NCBI GenBank assembly: GCA_019308645.1
Contig: JAFDHR010000235.1
Coordinates: 1 to 8,647 of the forward strand
Origin: Deltaproteobacteria bacterium
Lineage (GTDB): Bacteria; Desulfobacterota; DSM-4660; Desulfatiglandales; B25-G16
Length of the DNA stretch: 8,647 nt
Direction of reading: 5' to 3'
Positions 5,361 to 8,647 of this stretch are shown in pieces (the stretch's first letter is position 1; every line of letters starts with the position of its first letter). The position numbers were made by a program, and so were the translations under genes. Under the pieces are notes generated by a model, which was not told where the DNA came from, searched no databases, and saw only the letters and a program-made list of their open reading frames with translations.

Positions 5361-5493
5361 ACTGGAGTGATGGAGTACTGGAATACTGGGTTCAACCAAA
5401 TGACTATTGAACATTGACTATTGACAATTCTGAACTTCCAACATCAATATTCAATTTTTATCACCCACTACTCCATTACTCCAACACTCCATA
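5361..5493. repeat. Fold-back element with 8-base periodic arms, family D
   Basis: The left arm (5361-5390) and right arm (5464-5493) are inverted copies agreeing at 24 of 30 positions. Each arm is itself a run of 8-base units: TGGAGTGA, TGGAGTAC, TGGAATAC on the left and ACTCCATT, ACTCCAAC, ACTCCATA on the right. The centre holds a 14-base-period repeat (TGACTATTGA at 5401-5410 and 5415-5424). An open frame happens to run from 5421 through the right arm into the phosphatase gene, but that stretch is repeat, not protein. Confidence 0.65.
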
Positions 5494-5555
5494 TGGCTTG
5501 CAAAAATCTAATACTACTAAAAATCCATGCTTTAATGAATTACAGAAATTCTAAT

Positions 5556-6515
5556 ATGGAAAATATGAATCCTGTTGCATCCATAGAAATAGGAACAAAT
5601 TCTATTAGGATGTTGATTGCTGAAAAAGGTATATCGGAGAATACCTTAAAACCTATTTTGAGAAAGCGAGTTATCACAAGACTTGGCCAACATTTCAACA
5701 AAAAAGGAGTGAGAATAATTGAGCCTGAGCCTATGTCCAGAAGCATCTCTGTGCTTAGAAATTTTTTCGATATTGCACGTCAATTTGATATCCCATCTCC
5801 TATTGTAGTAGCAACAGGGGTAGTAAGAGAGGCACGCAATCGAAATAATTTTATTGCCTTGATCGATAAAAAATTAGGGCATACTGTAAAGGTCATTACA
5901 GGGAAAGAGGAATCTTACCTGACTCGCAGAGGAGTTTTATCTTCACTGAACCATAGGGGAGAGCCTATGCTTATTTTTGATTGTGGTGGCGGAAGCACCG
6001 AATTTATATGGACAAATAATAAAGATAAAAAACCCATATCAATAAAATTAGGAGCAGTTATTTTAACAGATGATTATTTAAGCACTGATCCGCCAAAGGA
6101 TGAGGAAATAAATCAAATAATCAAGCAAATTGATAGTATATTTAAAGTAAAACTTCAATATATTAAAGAGTTATGTAAAGGAGCGTTCTCTCTTGTAGGA
6201 ACTGGAGGAAGTGTTATTAATCTGACCGCAATGATATATGGTATTAGAGAAACAGAGTTTGATGAAAAATTAAATGGTCTTGTAATTAAAAAAAAGGATA
6301 TTGAACTTCTATTTACAAAAATGAAGGATATGCCAGAGGCAGAAAGGCTAAAGCTTAAAGGTCTTGAACCTGGAAGAGAGGATATTATCTTAGCTGGCAC
6401 TATAATTGTAGCGAAAATTATGGATTATTTTGAAAAAGATGAGATAATGATTAGTTATTCTGATTTATTAGAGGGCATACTTTTACAATATATGGGAGGA
6501 GAAAAGAATGGATGA
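5556..6515 (+). CDS. Ppx/GppA family phosphatase
   Basis: A 319-residue protein of the exopolyphosphatase/guanosine pentaphosphatase family, in its short two-lobed form without the extra C-terminal HD-like domain. It belongs to the actin/Hsp70-like phosphotransferase fold and would hydrolyse polyphosphate or pppGpp in the cytosol. Motifs: IEIGTNS at 10-16 (phosphate loop, Glu where many members have Asp), [10 protein letters not shown] at 86-95, GKEES at 116-120 with the catalytic Glu region, DCGGGSTE at 142-149, GTGGS at 215-219 and a conserved R274. The frame is open back to 5421, but that part is a fold-back repeat. ATG at 5556 or 5565 sits just before the conserved fold; neither has a good ribosome binding site. 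The last 8 bases overlap guaB (ATGGATGA). The link to guanine nucleotide synthesis fits a (p)ppGpp-related role, which is inference. Confidence 0.87.
   Translation: MENMNPVASIEIGTNSIRMLIAEKGISENTLKPILRKRVITRLGQHFNKKGVRIIEPEPMSRSISVLRNFFDIARQFDIPSPIVVATGVVREARNRNNFIALIDKKLGHTVKVITGKEESYLTRRGVLSSLNHRGEPMLIFDCGGGSTEFIWTNNKDKKPISIKLGAVILTDDYLSTDPPKDEEINQIIKQIDSIFKVKLQYIKELCKGAFSLVGTGGSVINLTAMIYGIRETEFDEKLNGLVIKKKDIELLFTKMKDMPEAERLKLKGLEPGREDIILAGTIIVAKIMDYFEKDEIMISYSDLLEGILLQYMGGEKNG
6495..6502 (+). promoter_or_regulatory. Shine-Dalgarno site of guaB
   Basis: GGAGGAGA lies inside the end of the phosphatase gene, 5 bases before the guaB ATG at 6508. It shows that guaB has strong independent initiation despite the overlap. 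Confidence 0.8.
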
Positions 6516-7017
6516 TCAATTAATGAAGGAAGGGCTGACCTTTAATGATCTTGTTTTATTACCTGGGGAATCCACTGTGTTGCCGAAAGATATAGATATT
6601 AAAACAGAACTCTCTCGAAATATTTCCATTAATATACCTATTGTCAGTGCAGCAATGGATACAGTTACCGAATCAGAAACCGCCATAGCATTAGCCAGGC
6701 AGGGTGGTTTAGGGTTTATACATAAAAACATGACTATAGAAAAGCAGGCCTTAGAGGTTGAGAAGGTTAAGAAATCAGAAAGTGGTATGATCATTGATCC
6801 TATTACTATTACCCCGGAACAGAAAATTTCAGAAGTACTAAACATTATGAAAAAATACAAAATTTCCGGAGTGCCTGTTGTGAAAAAAGGGAACTTAATG
6901 GGGATAATAACCAACAGGGATCTAAGATTTGAAACAAATCTGGATAAGAAAGTCGAAGATGTAATGACCAAGGATAATCTTGCCACAGCACCAGTTGGAA
7001 CAACCTCGAAGATGTAA
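6508..7017 (+). CDS. guaB: IMP dehydrogenase, N-terminal part (frame broken by duplication)
   Basis: A 169-residue reading of the first third of IMP dehydrogenase, which oxidises IMP to XMP with NAD in the committed step to GMP. It covers the start of the TIM barrel ([13 protein letters not shown] at 10-22, [13 protein letters not shown] at 43-55, [10 protein letters not shown] at 66-75) and the first CBS motif (about 94-150), then the start of the second. The frame ends in an aberrant SKM plus TAA because a 53-bp tandem duplication shifts it. This piece lacks the catalytic cysteine and cannot act alone. It might still pair with the downstream piece, since the break falls within the CBS (Bateman) insert rather than the barrel. 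The ATG has a strong ribosome binding site and overlaps the phosphatase stop. If the duplication is an assembly error, this and the next entry are one normal 487-residue gene. Confidence 0.9.
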   Translation: MDDQLMKEGLTFNDLVLLPGESTVLPKDIDIKTELSRNISINIPIVSAAMDTVTESETAIALARQGGLGFIHKNMTIEKQALEVEKVKKSESGMIIDPITITPEQKISEVLNIMKKYKISGVPVVKKGNLMGIITNRDLRFETNLDKKVEDVMTKDNLATAPVGTTSKM

Positions 7018-7058
7018 TGACCAAGGATAATCTTGCCACAGCACCAGTTGGAACAACC
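6953..7058. repeat. Perfect 53-bp tandem duplication inside guaB
   Basis: The units 6953-7005 and 7006-7058 are identical at all 53 positions, with one extra base of homology at the edge (T at 7006 and 7059). The unit starts at TCGAAGATG and ends at GGAACAACC. Since 53 is not a multiple of three, it shifts the frame. Deleting one unit gives a continuous 488-codon gene (stop included). Perfect identity implies recent origin or an assembly artefact. Confidence 0.95.
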
Positions 7059-8024
7059 TTAGAAGAATCAAAAAGCATCTTGCATGAAAGGAGGATAGAG
7101 AAATTATTAGTTGTTGACGATGCAGGAAAGTTAAAAGGGCTCATAACAATAAAGGATATTGAAAAGATAAAAAAATACCCTCATTCATGCAAGGATCATG
7201 TTGGTAGACTGCGGGTTGGTGCGGCTGTTGGGGTTGGCCCAGAAAGAGATGAAAGAATTGATAGACTAATAGAAGCAAATGTAGATGTTATTGTTATTGA
7301 TTCTGCGCATGGACACTCTACAGGTGTAATTGAAGCAGTAAAAGATACCAAAAGAAATTTCCCAAATCTGGAGTTGATAGCCGGCAATGTAGCTACATCC
7401 GAGGGCACGCGGGCACTTATCGACGCGGGTGTTGATGCGGTAAAAGTTGGTATTGGTCCAGGCTCAATATGCACAACAAGAATAATTGCAGGTGTTGGCG
7501 TGCCACAAATGACAGCTATTATGGAGTGCGCTCGAGAAGCATCGAAAAACAATATTCCAATTATCGCTGATGGTGGCATGAGATTTTCCGGTGATATTAC
7601 CAAGGCAATAGCTGGAGGAGCATTATCCGTCATGATTGGAAATCTCTTTGCCGGCACAGAGGAGAGCCCAGGAGAGACTGTGCTTTTTCAAGGTAGAACA
7701 TATAAGGTATATAGAGGTATGGGTTCTGTAGAGGCTATGAGAGAGGGGAGTGTAGATCGCTATTTTCAGAAAATAACAGAAGGAGAAACAAAGTTGGTAC
7801 CAGAGGGCATAGTTGGAAGAGTCCCTTATAGAGGACCCTTAGCAGATACTACCTACCAGCTTATAGGAGGCCTAAGGGCAGGTATGGGTTATGTTGGTGC
7901 GTGCGATATTAAGGAGTTACAGGCCAAGGCAAAATTTTTAAAGATCACAGCCGCAGGTCTAAAGGAGGGGCATGTGCATGACGTGATTATAACCAAAGAA
8001 GCAGCCAACTACCAACTTGAATAG
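7017..8024 (+). CDS. guaB: IMP dehydrogenase, C-terminal part (frame broken by duplication)
   Basis: A 335-residue reading holding the second CBS motif (about 1-55) and the main catalytic barrel. Motifs: DSAHGHS at 95-101 (NAD/IMP pocket), GPGSICTTR at 147-155 with catalytic C152, [10 protein letters not shown] at 184-193 (phosphate binding), [10 protein letters not shown] at 232-241, the flap Arg-Tyr dyad R248-Y249, and [12 protein letters not shown] at 262-273. All active-site parts of IMPDH are intact. The ATG at 7017 shares its A with the preceding TAA (TAATG), so coupled reinitiation is possible, but no real Shine-Dalgarno site is present and no slippery heptamer that would allow a -1 shift is seen. 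CBS-deleted IMPDHs are known to be active, yet this piece also lacks the first barrel strands. The UPF0280 gene starts 10 bases after the stop. Confidence 0.92.
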   Translation: MTKDNLATAPVGTTLEESKSILHERRIEKLLVVDDAGKLKGLITIKDIEKIKKYPHSCKDHVGRLRVGAAVGVGPERDERIDRLIEANVDVIVIDSAHGHSTGVIEAVKDTKRNFPNLELIAGNVATSEGTRALIDAGVDAVKVGIGPGSICTTRIIAGVGVPQMTAIMECAREASKNNIPIIADGGMRFSGDITKAIAGGALSVMIGNLFAGTEESPGETVLFQGRTYKVYRGMGSVEAMREGSVDRYFQKITEGETKLVPEGIVGRVPYRGPLADTTYQLIGGLRAGMGYVGACDIKELQAKAKFLKITAAGLKEGHVHDVIITKEAANYQLE

Positions 8025-8034
8025 AGATTAGATA

Positions 8035-8647
8035 GTGCCCAAAGAACATGCTTACAGAAGAGGAGTACATCCCAAGGACTTGATCTCATTCAGGGTTTTG
8101 ATCAAGGAGACTGATCTCCTGGTCAGTTCTTCCAAGAATCTTAGTAAACAGACCAGAGATAGAGTATATCACTATAGAAGGCAACTGGAAGATTACATAA
8201 AGACACAACCAGATTTTCTCTCCACTCTTCTCCCTTATCCGGAGGATCCTTTTGCCCCTGAAATAATACGGGAGATGATTTCAGCTACGAGAATCTTTGA
8301 TGTAGGTCCAATGGCAGCAGTCGCAGGTACAATAGCTCAGTTTGTTGCCAGAGACCTTCTACAATATACTGAGGAACTTATTGTTGAAAATGGTGGAGAT
8401 ATCTTTCTAAAAACCGAAAGACCTGTTACAGTTTCCATCCTTGCTGGAAACTCAAAGTTAAGCGATAAGCTCGGTGTCGTTATATATCCGGAGCAAATGC
8501 CAGTGGGCATCTGTACCTCCTCGGCTACTGTGGGACATTCCCTTAGCCTTGGAAGTGCTGATTCAGTCTGCATTATATCCAGCAAAGCATCAATCGCCGA
8601 CGCAGCAGCAACAGCACTTGGAAACAGAATAACCAATCAATTTAAGC
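8035..8647 (+). CDS. UPF0280 family protein (ApbE-related fold), 3' end outside the window
   Basis: An open frame from GTG at 8035 continues past the window edge (204 codons seen; the family is usually somewhat longer). Translation shows the UPF0280/COG2122 pattern: a basic N-terminus (YRRGVHPKDLISFRVLIKET, 7-26), YHYRRQLEDYI (45-55), GPMAAVAG (91-98), IVENGGDIFL (116-125), CTSSATVGHSLSLGSAD (160-176) and ADAAATALGN (188-197). The last two recall ApbE-type FAD:protein FMN transferases, to which this family is thought to be related, but its function is not established. An in-frame TAG at 8029-8031 leaves GTG 8035 as the first start. The ribosome binding site is weak, so translation is probably coupled to guaB, whose stop is 10 bases upstream. 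The family call is confident; its role with IMP dehydrogenase is unknown. Confidence 0.85.
   Translation, partial: MPKEHAYRRGVHPKDLISFRVLIKETDLLVSSSKNLSKQTRDRVYHYRRQLEDYIKTQPDFLSTLLPYPEDPFAPEIIREMISATRIFDVGPMAAVAGTIAQFVARDLLQYTEELIVENGGDIFLKTERPVTVSILAGNSKLSDKLGVVIYPEQMPVGICTSSATVGHSLSLGSADSVCIISSKASIADAAATALGNRITNQFK

Noticed and set aside
5421..5450. TTGACA at 5421-5426 as a promoter for the phosphatase operon
   Set aside because: No fitting -10 box lies 16-18 bases downstream, and the motif is part of the repeat TGACTATTGACA.
5421..5555. N-terminal extension of the Ppx/GppA protein (45 residues)
   Set aside because: It lies in the fold-back element and has no ribosome binding site, and the conserved fold begins just after ATG 5556/5565.
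6516..6986. 156-residue open frame on the minus strand
   Set aside because: It is a shadow of guaB in AT-rich sequence. It has no ribosome binding site and its translation is low-complexity hydrophobic.
6985..7017. Programmed -1 frameshift joining the two guaB frames
   Set aside because: A -1 shift would connect them, but no slippery heptamer or downstream stem is visible, and a tandem duplication explains the break.
8337..8636. Minus-strand open frame of 99 residues
   Set aside because: The plus strand encodes a clear UPF0280 protein over the same bases.

Overview
The window looks like a chromosomal stretch of an uncultured, probably anaerobic Gram-negative-type bacterium. A Desulfobacterota, Nitrospirota or neighbouring candidate phylum is my best guess. 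The grounds are AT-rich housekeeping genes with strong Shine-Dalgarno sites, a UPF0280 gene (a family I associate with methanogens and anaerobic bacteria), and spacers full of small fold-back repeats. No rRNA, tRNA, CRISPR array, phage gene or transposase is visible, and the taxonomic guess is weak.

Layout. (1) 42-1199 is a PLP-dependent trans-sulfuration enzyme (cystathionine gamma-synthase/lyase type) ending in a strong hairpin terminator; it is visibly more GC-rich than the rest. (2) 1200-1616 is a spacer with a GC-rich palindrome and two copies of a small hairpin repeat whose stems covary. (3) 1617-2291 is a type II toxin-antitoxin pair (Phd/YefM-type antitoxin, PIN-domain toxin) with a sigma70-like promoter overlapped by an inverted-repeat operator. 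(4) 2319-2687 on the minus strand is a small zinc-ribbon protein of unknown function with a TTG start and its own promoter. (5) 2688-3188 is a repeat-rich non-coding spacer. (6) 3189-4536 holds a PrmA-like methyltransferase and a hotdog-fold thioesterase overlapping by 8 bases. (7) 4537-4731 is a fold-back element followed by an alpha/beta hydrolase (4732-5340). (8) 5341-5555 is another fold-back element. (9) 5556-8647 is a compact Ppx/GppA phosphatase - guaB - UPF0280 operon; the last gene runs off the window.

The most notable event is in guaB (IMP dehydrogenase). A perfect 53-bp tandem duplication, not a multiple of three, breaks the reading frame between the two CBS motifs. It creates a TAATG stop-start overlap, so the gene now reads as a 169-residue N-terminal piece and a 335-residue C-terminal piece. 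Removing one copy restores a 487-residue protein of normal IMPDH length. This is either a recent, potentially reversible mutation or an assembly artefact.

The second theme is the spacers. At least four families of short palindromic or fold-back repeats occur here. Two of them reach into the 5' ends of gene calls (PrmA-like and Ppx), so the longest open frame overstates the protein there. I see no new multi-gene defence or metabolic system; the candidates for undescribed biology are the repeat elements, the split guaB, the zinc-ribbon orphan and the UPF0280 gene.
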